Shown piece after piece: positions 55,074 to 64,000 of a DNA stretch of 64,000 bases (position 1 is the stretch's first letter; every line of letters begins with the position of its first letter). Made by a program: the position numbers and the translations under genes. The notes below the pieces were generated by a model. That model was not told the DNA's origin and made no database searches. It saw only the letters and a list, made by a program, of their open reading frames with translations. This DNA comes from an uncultured Sphingomonadaceae bacterium. GTDB taxonomy: Bacteria; Pseudomonadota; Alphaproteobacteria; Sphingomonadales; Sphingomonadaceae. Location of the stretch: contig CANLUL010000001.1 in the NCBI GenBank assembly GCA_947494305.1, forward strand, positions 1,488,001-1,552,000, given 5' to 3'.

Positions 55074-57029
55074 ATGACTGACACTGCCGATAAAAAGCTC
55101 GGTGATGCGCCCATATACCCGTCTGCATTTGGCGACAACGCGCATTGCAGCGCTGACGATTATCAACGTCTTTATGCACAGAGTATCGATGATCCGGACG
55201 CATTCTGGGCAAAGCAAGCTGAACGAATTGACTGGCAGTCCGTACCATCAAAAATATCAAATTGGTCCTTCGACCCCGTTGATATCAAATGGTATGAAGA
55301 TGGCGTTCTAAACATTTGCCACAATGCCGTTGATCGCCACGTGGCAGCCGGTCGAGGCGATGTAGCGGCGCTGATCTTTGAACCTGATGACCCGATGGGG
55401 AAAGGGCTGACGATCAGCTATTCTCACTTACTCGCCGAAGTCATTAAGATGGCCAACTGCCTCAAGCAGTTAGGTGTCAAAAAGGGTGATCGGGTCACCA
55501 TCTATATGCCGATGATTCCCGAAGGCACGATTGCCATGCTCGCCTGCGCGCGCATCGGCGCAATCCACTCTGTAGTCTTCGGGGGTTTTTCACCCGATGC
55601 ACTGGCTGGCCGAATTGAGGATTGCGAGAGCAAGTTCGTAATTTGTGCTGATGCCGGGTTGCGGGGCAGCAAACCTATACCGCTAAAAGCTAATATCGAT
55701 GCTGCGCTGGAGAAAGTAACGGTAGATGCGGTGCTGGTTATCAATCACACCAATACAACCATTGATATGAAGGAAGGCCGGGACCATTGGTATCATGAGA
55801 TCAACGCAAACATTGATGCCGATTGCCCCTGCGAGCCGATGAATGCAGAGGATCCGCTATTCATTCTCTATACCTCTGGCTCAACAGGTAAACCCAAAGG
55901 TGTGCTACACACGTCTGGTGGCTATGCGGTGTGGACAGCGACCACATTTCACTATGTATTCGATTATAAGCCGGGAGAGGTCTTCTGGTGCTCCGCCGAT
56001 ATCGGTTGGGTCACTGGTCATAGCTACATAGTCTATGGCCCGCTTCTTAACTGCGCAACGCAGGTGATTTTTGAAGGCGTCCCCAATTACCCTGACCACG
56101 GTCGCTTCTGGGACGTGATTGCGAAACATAAAGTCAATATTTTCTATACCGCACCCACCGCGATACGCGCATTGATGCGCGAAGGCGAAGCGCCGGTGAA
56201 AGCACATGACCGATCCTCGCTCCGTCTCCTCGGCACGGTAGGCGAACCGATTAATCCAGAAGCATGGCGCTGGTACTATGACGTGGTTGGTGAAAGCCGA
56301 TCTCCCATTGTCGATACCTGGTGGCAGACCGAGACGGGCGGCGTCATGATCACAACACTCCCCGGAGCGCATGGCATGAAACCGGGCAGCGCGGGAAAGC
56401 CATTCTTTGGTATTCAGCCACAACTGGTCGACAACGACGGCAATGTACTAAACGGTGCGGCTGATGGAAATCTTTGCATTAGCGCTAGCTGGCCTGGACA
56501 GGCACGCAGTGTCTATGGCGATCACGAACGTTTCATCCAGACTTATTTCAGCACTTACGCGGGCAAATATTTCACTGGTGATGGCTGCAAGCGCGATGAA
56601 GATAACTATTATTGGATTACGGGCCGCGTCGATGACGTAATTAACGTCTCCGGTCACCGGATGGGAACCGCAGAAGTAGAAAGTGCGTTGGTTTCTCACC
56701 CCAAAGTCGCCGAAGCCGCCGTGGTTGGTTATCCGCATGATATCAAGGGACAGGGCATTTACTGCTATGTCACAATGAATGCTGGCGTGGAATCGTCCGA
56801 TGAAATCGTCGCCGAGTTACGCGCGCACGTCCGTACCGAAATAGGACCAATTGCAACACCTGATCATCTCCATCTAACCCCTGCCCTTCCCAAAACACGC
56901 TCGGGTAAAATCATGCGGCGGATTTTGCGCAAAATTGCCGAAAATGACTATGGCACGTTGGGTGATACCTCGACGCTGGCCGATCCTAGCGTTGTCGATG
57001 CGCTGATCGATGGGCGATTGAATAGATAG
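55074..57029 (+). CDS. acs: Acetyl-CoA synthetase
   Basis: Converts acetate, ATP and CoA to acetyl-CoA through acetyl-AMP. The 651 residues include the ATP-binding [11 protein letters not shown] (266-276), [10 protein letters not shown] and [20 protein letters not shown]. The acetylation-sensitive Lys612 lies in TRSGKIMRR. Length is standard. The upstream 261-base gap carries a palindrome ATAGAT-TAT-ATCTAT (55012-55026) and AAAGGA near the start. An acetate-type symporter lies 3.5 kb downstream. Confidence 0.96.
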   Translation: MTDTADKKLGDAPIYPSAFGDNAHCSADDYQRLYAQSIDDPDAFWAKQAERIDWQSVPSKISNWSFDPVDIKWYEDGVLNICHNAVDRHVAAGRGDVAALIFEPDDPMGKGLTISYSHLLAEVIKMANCLKQLGVKKGDRVTIYMPMIPEGTIAMLACARIGAIHSVVFGGFSPDALAGRIEDCESKFVICADAGLRGSKPIPLKANIDAALEKVTVDAVLVINHTNTTIDMKEGRDHWYHEINANIDADCPCEPMNAEDPLFILYTSGSTGKPKGVLHTSGGYAVWTATTFHYVFDYKPGEVFWCSADIGWVTGHSYIVYGPLLNCATQVIFEGVPNYPDHGRFWDVIAKHKVNIFYTAPTAIRALMREGEAPVKAHDRSSLRLLGTVGEPINPEAWRWYYDVVGESRSPIVDTWWQTETGGVMITTLPGAHGMKPGSAGKPFFGIQPQLVDNDGNVLNGAADGNLCISASWPGQARSVYGDHERFIQTYFSTYAGKYFTGDGCKRDEDNYYWITGRVDDVINVSGHRMGTAEVESALVSHPKVAEAAVVGYPHDIKGQGIYCYVTMNAGVESSDEIVAELRAHVRTEIGPIATPDHLHLTPALPKTRSGKIMRRILRKIAENDYGTLGDTSTLADPSVVDALIDGRLNR

Positions 57030-57075
57030 GGCCAGATTTGGTCGAGGCCAGATTTGACTCCAGGCGTTCAATCTA

Positions 57076-57099
57076 ATATGTCACTATTTAATGACATAT
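57076..57099. promoter_or_regulatory. Operator overlapping the ArsR start codon
   Basis: ATATGTCA (57076-57083) and TGACATAT (57092-57099) form a perfect inverted repeat with an 8-base spacer. The ArsR ATG (57091-57093) lies inside it. This arrangement suits tight autoregulation. Confidence 0.6.
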
Positions 57100-57444
57100 A
57101 TAGAAAATAGTGAAAGCGCGATCTGGAAAGCGCTGGGAGATCCCCGGCGGCGACAGATTTTGGAAGCGCTTTCCGATGGACCAAAACTAACCGGCGATTT
57201 GGTCAATCTCTGCCCGGATATTGGCCGCACAGGCATGTTACGACATATTGCGATGCTGAGCGAACATAAGATGATTACTGTCCGTGCTGACGGGCGCAAA
57301 CGCTGGAACCATCTTAACCCCGATCCGATCAAGGCTGTTTGTAACAACTGGATCGCCCGTCACATCGATGGGATGGCAAGTTCAGCCGCGCGGCTCAAAC
57401 AGCTCGCCGAAACAGAAGACGAAATGAAGGAACAGAGACCATGA
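57091..57444 (+). CDS. ArsR-family transcriptional regulator
   Basis: A 117-residue winged-helix protein: IWKALGDPRRRQILEALSDG, then TGDLVNLCPDIGRTGMLRHI and MITVRADGRKRWNHLNP. No metal-binding CxC pair is seen, so a non-metal signal is likely. It overlaps the SRPBCC gene at ATGA; ArsR-SRPBCC (AHSA1) pairs are common. A palindrome covers its start. Confidence 0.88.
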   Translation: MTYIENSESAIWKALGDPRRRQILEALSDGPKLTGDLVNLCPDIGRTGMLRHIAMLSEHKMITVRADGRKRWNHLNPDPIKAVCNNWIARHIDGMASSAARLKQLAETEDEMKEQRP

Positions 57445-57911
57445 GCAAATTGGATATCAGCGATAGCAAGATCATCAAATATCAGATTGAAGTTCCGATT
57501 GGCCGCCCGGTTGATCAGCTTTGGGCGATCATGACGGAAGAAATTGATAGCTGGTGGATGAATGATTTTCGCGTACTGGGCGAAGGATCAAAGGTCTCTC
57601 TCGATGCCCAAGTTGGCGGTATGTTGATCGAAAGCGATAGCAATGGCGGCAGCCTTGAATGGTATCGCGTTCAGATGGCGGCACCGCCTAAATCGCTTTA
57701 TCTTGTTGGCTATCTGGCGCCCGATTGGGGCGGCCCCACAACATCAATGCTCAAACTCGCGCTGGAGGCCGATGGCGATGGCAGCAAGCTTGTAATCTCC
57801 GACGCTTTAACAGGCAATGTCACCGATAAGTCCGCGGGCTCTGCCATGGAAGGATGGCAGATGCTATTTGGTGAGGGCTTGAAAAAATATGCCGAGGCTG
57901 TCGCGAGTTGA
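57441..57911 (+). CDS. SRPBCC (AHSA1-like) domain protein
   Basis: A 156-residue single-domain protein of the START/Bet v1-like fold (IEVPIGRPVDQLWAIMTEEI, then WWMNDFRVLGEG). Such proteins bind hydrophobic ligands; the AHSA1 name comes from Hsp90 activator homology, which need not apply. It is translationally coupled to the ArsR regulator and may bind or signal the same ligand. Confidence 0.83.
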   Translation: MSKLDISDSKIIKYQIEVPIGRPVDQLWAIMTEEIDSWWMNDFRVLGEGSKVSLDAQVGGMLIESDSNGGSLEWYRVQMAAPPKSLYLVGYLAPDWGGPTTSMLKLALEADGDGSKLVISDALTGNVTDKSAGSAMEGWQMLFGEGLKKYAEAVAS

Positions 57912-57912
57912 G

Positions 57913-58590
57913 CTAGCTGTCAAATCCGACAAACACCGCCGCCTCTTCAACCGACTTGCGTTCTGATACAACGGCGTTTGCCGGAAAACTATCATCTGGC
58001 CAGCCCAGCGCAATGCTTTTCATGATAACCTGATCATCGGCAATCCTCGCGTGCTCACGAACAACGGGTGATTGCATTATACCCTGGCTGTTGATCACAG
58101 TGCCAAGCCCGCGCGACCATGCCGCATTCACCAGCGCTGTCGCTACAGCGCCGCAGTCAAATGGCGTATCATCGCTGCCGTCCAATACCTTGTCATAGGT
58201 GATGATCACGCAGACCGGCGCATCGAACTGGCGGAAGCCGCGCATAACCCAATCCTGCCGCGCCTCCTTGTCATCGCGCTCAATTCCCATCGCGCCAAAA
58301 AGTTGCTTCGCTACGCCGATTTGTCGTTCGCGGTGCGGGCCCGCAAAGGCCACACCCGTCCGGAATTCGCGCGATTGTGGCACACCAGCCAGCATCCGCT
58401 CGGTATTACCCGCACGAATTTTCTCCAGCGGCTCACCGGTGATGACGTAAAAATTATACGGCTGCGTATTCATCGACGAAGGTGCGCGCATAGCCAGCTT
58501 CAATATTTCTGCGATTAGCTCTTTTGGTACAGGTTTGTCCAAATATCCGCGCGTACTGCGGCGGCCGAAAATGACGTCATCAAATTGCAT
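57913..58590 (-). CDS. Nitroreductase-family flavoprotein
   Basis: A 225-residue FMN-dependent oxidoreductase. FMN-phosphate residues lie in GRRSTRGYLDKPVPKELIAE and in the C-terminal part; the SMNTQPYNFYVITGEPLEKI block is typical. It acts on nitroaromatics, quinones or related compounds with NAD(P)H. GGAG precedes the ATG. It converges on the SRPBCC gene with one base between stops. Confidence 0.87.
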   Translation of the reverse strand: MQFDDVIFGRRSTRGYLDKPVPKELIAEILKLAMRAPSSMNTQPYNFYVITGEPLEKIRAGNTERMLAGVPQSREFRTGVAFAGPHRERQIGVAKQLFGAMGIERDDKEARQDWVMRGFRQFDAPVCVIITYDKVLDGSDDTPFDCGAVATALVNAAWSRGLGTVINSQGIMQSPVVREHARIADDQVIMKSIALGWPDDSFPANAVVSERKSVEEAAVFVGFDS

Positions 58591-58744
58591 GGGTGGCTCC
58601 GTTTAGATATGTTTGGCGTGAGCTAGCTGAGAAGTCAGACTATGCAAACCCTGCTTTTGAAGATTTAATTGCTCTCCAATCCGCTAGTGGGCAGCTTCTC
58701 CGTCCCGCCTTACCTTCTGAGTTTCATATATTCGGAGTTTGATC

Positions 58745-60502
58745 ATGTTTGATACCATCATCAAGGGCGGCACAATTGTCGATGGACTTGGCGGAGAGCC
58801 CTTTGTTGGGGATATCGCCTTTCAAGATGGAGTGATCTCGAAAGTTGGTGGTTCAATTGATGAACCAACCCGCGAAACAATAGATGCAGTTGGGGCTATT
58901 GTGACGCCGGGCTGGGTGGATGTGCACACCCACTATGATGGTCAGGTAAGCTGGGACGCCGCGCTCGCGCCTTCCTCCGACAATGGCGTAACCACCGTTG
59001 TGATGGGTAACTGCGGTGTCGGTTTTGCGCCCGTCAAACCGGGGGAGGAAAAGACGCTGATTGAGCTGATGGAGGGGGTGGAGGATATCCCTGGAACCGC
59101 ACTTTACGAAGGCATTGAATGGGGAAAGTGGGAGAGCTTTCCGGAATATATGGATTATATCGCTGACCGTGAATATGCGATTGATGTCGCGGCGCAAATC
59201 CCACACGGGGCGGTGCGTTATTACGTCATGGGCGAACGTGGACGGCAAAACGAAGATGCAACCGCAGAAGACATGGAGGCAATGGCGAAGATTGTCGGAG
59301 AGGCTGTCGAAGCAGGCGCCGTGGGTTTTAGCACCTCGCGCACCATTGGTCATCGCTCGTTATGGGGCACCGCCGTTCCGGGAACATTTGCCCCTGAAGA
59401 AGAGTTGCAAGTTATTGCAGGTGCCATGGGCAAGCTCAACAAAGGTGTGTTTGAGCTTATCCCTGCAGGGACCATAGGCAAGCTGGAAAGCCTAGGCGGA
59501 GAAAAAAATACGCCGCAGGAAGAGCATAAGATGATGCGCAATATCTCGGTTAAAAGCGGGCGTCCGGTGACGTTCACATTGGTGGAAAACCAGGAATATG
59601 AACCAGACCTATGGCGCAAGACCCTAAAGATGGCAAAAGAAGCGAATGACAATGGTGCGCAGCTGCACCCGCAGGTGCCTTCGCGGCTTATCGGTTTTCT
59701 GACTGGATTGAGTAGTTATCATCCCTTCATGCGCAAACCAACTTACCTCGACAAGCTAGCCAACCTCCCGTTGAGTGAACGCGTTGAAGCCATGCGGGAT
59801 CCGGATATAAAGGCAGCACTGCTATCTGAAAAGCCGATCAGACATGAAGCCCCCGGCAGCATGGAAAATGTCTCTGGGCAACTTGGTCGCGGCGCCGCCC
59901 TACTTTATCCGCTGCACGATCCCGTGGATTACGAGGCGGGAATCGAGAAGACGATCGGCAGTAGGGCGAAGGCAGAAAGCCGGGAACCACTAGAATATTT
60001 ATATGATTTCATGCTGGAAGATAAGGGCAAGCGTTTCTGCTCCCTCAGCGCGGCAAACTTGCCCAAAGGCATGGAGGTTTTGCGCGAACTCTTGGAGCAC
60101 AGTGAGACGGTCACCGGACTCAGCGACGCTGGTGCACATGTGACTTTGATTTGCGATGCCACCATGCCAACGACACAGTTATCCTATTGGGCACGGGATC
60201 GAAAAAAGGGCGAGCGTTTACCACTGGAATTTCTGGTCCACAAACAAACGGCTCGCAATGCAGCACTCTATGGGTTTGGTGATCGCGGATCTCTGGAAGT
60301 GGGTAAGCGCGCAGATATCAACGTCATCGATTTCGACAATCTTAGTGTCGGGTCCCCGGTTGCCCACAAAGATCTACCAGCGGGCGGAACACGCGTGATG
60401 CAACCTGTCTCAGGCTATATTGCGACCTTTTGCAACGGAACGAAGATACGTGAAAATGATTCAGACACAGGTGCGCGTCCGGGCCGACTAGTTCGCAGCT
60501 AG
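58745..60502 (+). CDS. N-acyl-D-amino-acid deacylase family amidohydrolase
   Basis: A 585-residue zinc amidohydrolase of the D-aminoacylase group. Metal ligands are His61 and His63 ([14 protein letters not shown]); [11 protein letters not shown] carries the conserved Cys, and GLSDAGAHV the catalytic Asp. The C-terminus belongs to the composite beta domain ([19 protein letters not shown]). ATG at 58745 has GGAG 8 bases upstream. D-amino-acid release from acylated forms is the likely reaction, and a D-glutamate gene pair lies 2.3 kb downstream. Confidence 0.87.
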   Translation: MFDTIIKGGTIVDGLGGEPFVGDIAFQDGVISKVGGSIDEPTRETIDAVGAIVTPGWVDVHTHYDGQVSWDAALAPSSDNGVTTVVMGNCGVGFAPVKPGEEKTLIELMEGVEDIPGTALYEGIEWGKWESFPEYMDYIADREYAIDVAAQIPHGAVRYYVMGERGRQNEDATAEDMEAMAKIVGEAVEAGAVGFSTSRTIGHRSLWGTAVPGTFAPEEELQVIAGAMGKLNKGVFELIPAGTIGKLESLGGEKNTPQEEHKMMRNISVKSGRPVTFTLVENQEYEPDLWRKTLKMAKEANDNGAQLHPQVPSRLIGFLTGLSSYHPFMRKPTYLDKLANLPLSERVEAMRDPDIKAALLSEKPIRHEAPGSMENVSGQLGRGAALLYPLHDPVDYEAGIEKTIGSRAKAESREPLEYLYDFMLEDKGKRFCSLSAANLPKGMEVLRELLEHSETVTGLSDAGAHVTLICDATMPTTQLSYWARDRKKGERLPLEFLVHKQTARNAALYGFGDRGSLEVGKRADINVIDFDNLSVGSPVAHKDLPAGGTRVMQPVSGYIATFCNGTKIRENDSDTGARPGRLVRS

Positions 60503-60579
60503 TTTCCTTTTTTCCAGCGAAACCCATCGTCTGCTTTTTGCGCCCAAAGCGGTGACTGAAACCTAGTTGCAGACTTCTA

Positions 60580-62337
60580 CTAAGAAAGCCTAGGCACCCG
60601 GATATTGTCGACCAACTTCCCAACCTCTGCTGGCGGCGCGCTGGTGAATTTCGCAACTGTGATCGCCACCGCAAAATTCAGCACCATCCCAATCACGCCA
60701 ATACCTTCGGGCGAGATACCGAACAACCAATTGGCCGCAATATTGCTCGCCGGTGACCAGAGTTTGAACCAACCGATATAGAGAAAAGTGAACGTCAAGC
60801 CTGTCACCATACCGGCAATTGCGCCCTCGCGGTTCATCCGTTTGGAGAATATGCCCATGAAGATCGCCGGGAATAGCGAAGCTGCGGCCAATCCAAAGGC
60901 AAAGGCCACAACCTGCGCCACCCAACCGGGCGGATAGATACCCAGATAACCGGCGACCACAATTGCAGCCGTAGCTGCCAGCCGTGCTGCCAACAATTCG
61001 CCTTTCTCTGTAATACGTGGTCGAAAGGTCTGCTTGAGCAGATCATGGCTGATTGAAGAGCTGATCACGAGCAGCAACCCCGCCGCCGTCGATAGCGCTG
61101 CCGCCAGTCCACCAGCCGCGACCAGAGCAATCACCCATCCGGGCAGATTGGCAATCTCTGGATTCGCAAGCACCATGATATCACGGTCAACGTAAACCTC
61201 GTTGACATTGTCATCTGCTGCGTCATTTTTAACAACCCGTTCGCCGCTGGCTCCGGCGACTTCATCAAATTCCGGCGCGCCTTTGAAAGGGTCACCGTTT
61301 CCCAACTGCATCTTGCCATCGCCGTTTTTGTCGCGCCAGGCGATCAGATCATTGGCTTCCCAATTCTTAAACCAGGCAGGTGCCGTCGCGTAATCCTGAT
61401 CCTGAACGCTATCAATAAAGTTTAGTCTGGCAAAGGCGCCGACGGCTGGTGCGGTGGTGTAGAGCAAGGCGATAAATACCAATGCCCAGCCGGCCGATTT
61501 GCGCGCATCGGATGCCTTGGGCACCGTGAAAAAACGCACAATGACATGTGGCAATCCCGCCGTACCGATCATCAATGCGGCGGTAATGCAAAACACATCA
61601 ATCATCGATTTGCTACCATCAGTATAAGCGCCAAAGCCCATATCCTGCAGCACCAAATCCAATTTTTGCAGCACATATAATCCCGAGCCATCATTGACCG
61701 TCGACCCTAGTCCCAATTGCGGGATTGGATTGTCCGTGAGCAGGAAGCTGATGAAAAAGGCCGGAACCATATAGGCAAAGATGAGAACGCAATATTGTGC
61801 GACCTGGGTATAGGTAATGCCCTTCATTCCGCCTAGCACTGCATAGACGAATACAATCGCCATACCAATGATCACACCCATAGTGATCGGCACGTCGAGA
61901 AAGCGCGAGAAGACAATCCCAACGCCGCGCATCTGGCCAGCGATATAGGTAAAGCTGATAAATATCAGGCAGATAACAGCAACTACGCGGGCAGCCTTGG
62001 AATAATAGCGTGTGCCGATAAAGTCCGGCACTGTGAATTGCCCGAATTTACGCAAATAAGGCGCCAGCAGCAACGCTAACATCACATAACCACCGGTCCA
62101 ACCCATCAAATAGACGGACGCATCATAACCAGAAAACGCAATAATCCCGGCCATGGAGATAAAGCTTGCTGCTGACATCCAGTCCGCAGCGGTCGCCATG
62201 CCGTTGACAACCGGATTAACTCCGCCACCAGCAATATAAAAATCCTTGGTGGAAGCAGCGCGCGACCAAATCGCGATGCCGATATACATCGCAAACGAAA
62301 GCCCCACGAACAGGTAAATAAGTGTTTGCGTGCTCAT
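60580..62337 (-). CDS. Sodium:solute symporter, VC_2705-type large subunit
   Basis: A 585-residue member of the SSS family with at least 12 TM segments, of the subgroup that works with a DUF4212 small subunit (TIGR03648 type). The Na+ site region is ADWMSAASFISMAGIIAF. Residues 303-397 form a large extracytoplasmic insertion containing DKNGDGKMQL (336-345), an EF-hand-like loop. The start overlaps the small-subunit stop. Acetate or another short acid is the usual guess, and acs lies nearby. Confidence 0.88.
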   Translation of the reverse strand: MSTQTLIYLFVGLSFAMYIGIAIWSRAASTKDFYIAGGGVNPVVNGMATAADWMSAASFISMAGIIAFSGYDASVYLMGWTGGYVMLALLLAPYLRKFGQFTVPDFIGTRYYSKAARVVAVICLIFISFTYIAGQMRGVGIVFSRFLDVPITMGVIIGMAIVFVYAVLGGMKGITYTQVAQYCVLIFAYMVPAFFISFLLTDNPIPQLGLGSTVNDGSGLYVLQKLDLVLQDMGFGAYTDGSKSMIDVFCITAALMIGTAGLPHVIVRFFTVPKASDARKSAGWALVFIALLYTTAPAVGAFARLNFIDSVQDQDYATAPAWFKNWEANDLIAWRDKNGDGKMQLGNGDPFKGAPEFDEVAGASGERVVKNDAADDNVNEVYVDRDIMVLANPEIANLPGWVIALVAAGGLAAALSTAAGLLLVISSSISHDLLKQTFRPRITEKGELLAARLAATAAIVVAGYLGIYPPGWVAQVVAFAFGLAAASLFPAIFMGIFSKRMNREGAIAGMVTGLTFTFLYIGWFKLWSPASNIAANWLFGISPEGIGVIGMVLNFAVAITVAKFTSAPPAEVGKLVDNIRVPRLS

Positions 62338-62633
62338 GCCTGATCATCCTTGTCGGATTGATCATCATCCACATGGTATTTTTGTTCGATTTTGTGAATT
62401 TTCCAACTGTAGAAATAAATGAGTCCGATGAAGATGTAGATCGAACCTTGTTGCGCGAACCAGAAGCCGAGAGGATATCCGCCAAGCGAAAACTGATCCA
62501 ACCACTCTCGGAACATGATACCTGCCCCAAAGGATACAACAAACCAAATCACCATCAACGAGGAAAGTAAACGTATGTTTTCAGACCAATAGACCTTTTC
62601 TGAATCTGTGGTCTCGATTTTTTCTTCCGACAT
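62334..62633 (-). CDS. DUF4212 small subunit of the sodium:solute symporter
   Basis: A 99-residue protein with two TM segments (NIRLLSSLMVIWFVVSFGAG, and FAQQGSIYIFIGLIYFYSWK) and the DUF4212/TIGR03647 pattern. ATG at 62633 follows GGGGAGG by 5 bases, which decides the start against a frame open to 62753. It overlaps the large-subunit gene at ATGA. It is divergent from the dgcN-like gene. Confidence 0.88.
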   Translation of the reverse strand: MSEEKIETTDSEKVYWSENIRLLSSLMVIWFVVSFGAGIMFREWLDQFSLGGYPLGFWFAQQGSIYIFIGLIYFYSWKIHKIEQKYHVDDDQSDKDDQA

Positions 62634-62818
62634 GCCAACCTCCCCAATTGGTGCAATGGAGCTCGTCGCAACTTCCATCTCGTCCACCAGACTAGAGTGA
62701 CTTTTGTCTGTTGCAACCTGTAATCGGTTGTTATCAGCAGTGTGGTCGCTCAATATTTTTGGAATCTATTGAACTCTAGTAGTGGTTAAAACTGTCACCA
62801 AAGATTTTGGAGTCGTCA

Positions 62819-63817
62819 GTGTATAAAATCAAAACACCGTATCTCTTGTATCTTGGACAAGGCGACAACCCGCTAACTATCAAAACCTCTCGCGGCATTG
62901 CACATTGGAGGCCGGAGCTTTGTGTCGGAGAAATGGGTTCTCCTCTAACTTTGGGTTTGCCGAAGATGAGTGCGGATGAAGCCGTTAGAAAAGGCGCCAA
63001 AACCTTTGTCTTGGGTCTGACTAGCACCGAGAACAATGGTCATGTTCCAGATGCCTGGATGACAGATATTAGGAACGCGATCGATGCTGGAATGGATATT
63101 GTCAATTGCCTCCATCAACGTTTGATCAATGTTGAAACGGTCAAGAACGTATCAAATACCAAAGGCGTATCACTGCATGACGTTCGACATCAGGTCGGTC
63201 GATTACCTCTAGGAACCGGACAAAAAAGATCTGGAAAACGCATTCTAACCGTGGGCACCGACTGTTCAGTGGGAAAAATGTACACTGCGCTAGCCATTGA
63301 AGAAGAGATGCGGCGGAAAAATTTTAATGTTGATTTCCGCGCTACGGGTCAAACAGGTATTTTAATAGCGGGGCGAGGCATTCCGGTGGATGCGGTAGTC
63401 GCTGATTTTATTGCAGGTGCGGTTGAGATGCTTTGCCCCGCAAATGGTGACGACCATTGGGATGTGATTGAGGGACAAGGGTCGTTGTTCAATCCAGCCT
63501 ATGCTGGTGTATCACTTGGGCTTTTACATGGCGCACAAGCTGACTTACTGGTAATGTGTCACGAGGCAGGTCGCTGTGAAATAAAAGATAAGCCTGGCTA
63601 TCCAGTCCCCGATTTAAAAGATTGCATAGAAACAAACTTAAAACTAGCCCGCCTCACCAATCCAACGGTACAACTTGGCGCCATCTCACTAAATTGTAGA
63701 TTGGTAGACGCCGACAAAGTGAATGATCGATGTGAACAGCTATCCAATGCTTTTGGCGTTCCGTGTTTTGACTCGGTATTGCATGGCGCGGGCGACTTTG
63801 TGGAAACATTAAAGTGA
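62819..63817 (+). CDS. dgcN: DUF1611 (DgcN-like) N-acetyltransferase family protein
   Basis: About 332 residues from the GTG at 62819, with GGAG 6 bases upstream. The DUF1611 N-terminal domain precedes a P-loop-like GTDCSVGKMYT (146-156) and the conserved RATGQTGILIAGRGIPVDAV and EGQGSLFNPAY. In Pseudoalteromonas, DgcN acetylates D-glutamate before DgcA racemises it to N-acetyl-L-glutamate. The next gene is a DgcA-like enolase-superfamily protein, which supports this role. The symbol is assigned from family and context. Confidence 0.8.
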   Translation: MYKIKTPYLLYLGQGDNPLTIKTSRGIAHWRPELCVGEMGSPLTLGLPKMSADEAVRKGAKTFVLGLTSTENNGHVPDAWMTDIRNAIDAGMDIVNCLHQRLINVETVKNVSNTKGVSLHDVRHQVGRLPLGTGQKRSGKRILTVGTDCSVGKMYTALAIEEEMRRKNFNVDFRATGQTGILIAGRGIPVDAVVADFIAGAVEMLCPANGDDHWDVIEGQGSLFNPAYAGVSLGLLHGAQADLLVMCHEAGRCEIKDKPGYPVPDLKDCIETNLKLARLTNPTVQLGAISLNCRLVDADKVNDRCEQLSNAFGVPCFDSVLHGAGDFVETLK

Positions 63818-64000
63818 AGAGAAAGGTGTCAACACTATTAGAGAAATGGCCGCTGAAAAAGCCGTTCATCATTTCTCGCAGTGCACGCTCTGAGACATCC
63901 ACAATCACCGTTTCCATTCAAGATGGCATGCACAGGGGCTGCGGCGAATGCGTTCCAAACAGCCGGTACGGTGAATCCATCGATTCAACTATCGAACAGA
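63814..64000 (+). CDS. dgcA: DgcA-like enolase-superfamily racemase, 3' end beyond window
   Basis: The visible 62 residues read KWPLKKPFIISRSARSETST and then GCGECVPNSRYGESIDSTIE, the capping-domain start of dipeptide epimerases and N-acetyl-D-glutamate racemases. GTG at 63814 overlaps the dgcN stop (GTGA); GTG at 63826 in the same frame is the alternative. The catalytic Lys and metal ligands lie outside the window, so the exact activity is not shown. Confidence 0.75.
   Translation, partial: MKRKVSTLLEKWPLKKPFIISRSARSETSTITVSIQDGMHRGCGECVPNSRYGESIDSTIEQ

Overview
The window looks like the chromosome of a mid-GC alphaproteobacterium of the order Sphingomonadales, probably a marine or freshwater Sphingorhabdus/Parasphingorhabdus/Sphingopyxis-like genus. 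This rests on three things: the ribosomal protein sequences with their Ala/Lys/Arg-rich extensions, the many TonB-dependent receptors, and small families I associate with sphingomonads (DUF6356, phasin, PspC with tiny membrane peptides). The genus call is inference. No rRNA, tRNA, CRISPR array or intact transposase was recognised.

Region 1 (1-17.04 kb, minus strand) is the translation super-cluster. Read from right to left it runs rpsL-rpsG-fusA-tuf (str), rpsJ to rpsQ (S10), rplN to rplO (spc), then secY-adk. Two terminators follow tuf, and a strong bidirectional terminator separates rplO from secY. S5, L3, S17 and L15 carry long low-complexity tails, and S12 has Arg at position 88.

Region 2 (17-21.5 kb) is accessory and partly decayed. 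It holds an AT-rich two-TM ion channel, a HigB/HigA-like toxin-antitoxin pair with a truncated second antitoxin copy beside TTACGGTGACA repeats, a remnant of a hemolysin III gene, a small membrane protein with a divergent TetR regulator, and an intact hemolysin III gene.

Region 3 (21.6-29.4 kb) is a putative catabolic block: two TonB-dependent receptors, a Rieske oxygenase alpha subunit and a TauD/TfdA-type dioxygenase. A two-part inverted-repeat element occurs on each side of it.

Region 4 (29.7-42.2 kb) carries envelope and lipid functions: an exported RidA-like protein, an MlaA-like lipoprotein, a type III polyketide synthase with an isoprenylcysteine-methyltransferase-like partner, a membrane-anchored AraC regulator, a fatty acid hydroxylase, a phasin with a histone-H1-like segment, ClpS, a FrnE-like DsbA protein, an enoyl-CoA hydratase, a PlsC acyltransferase, a rhodanese, a nuclease, a PilZ protein and a CDF metal exporter.

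Region 5 (42.3-54.8 kb) starts with a PspC gene coupled to two homologous 39-residue membrane peptides. RecF, a CHAP hydrolase, MobA, an M20 amidohydrolase and a complete RND efflux operon with a divergent TetR regulator follow.

Region 6 (55-64 kb) centres on acetate and amino-acid carbon. It has acetyl-CoA synthetase, an ArsR/SRPBCC pair, a nitroreductase, an N-acyl-D-amino-acid deacylase, a two-subunit sodium:solute symporter of the VC_2705 type, and the start of a DgcN/DgcA-like D-glutamate pathway cut by the window edge.
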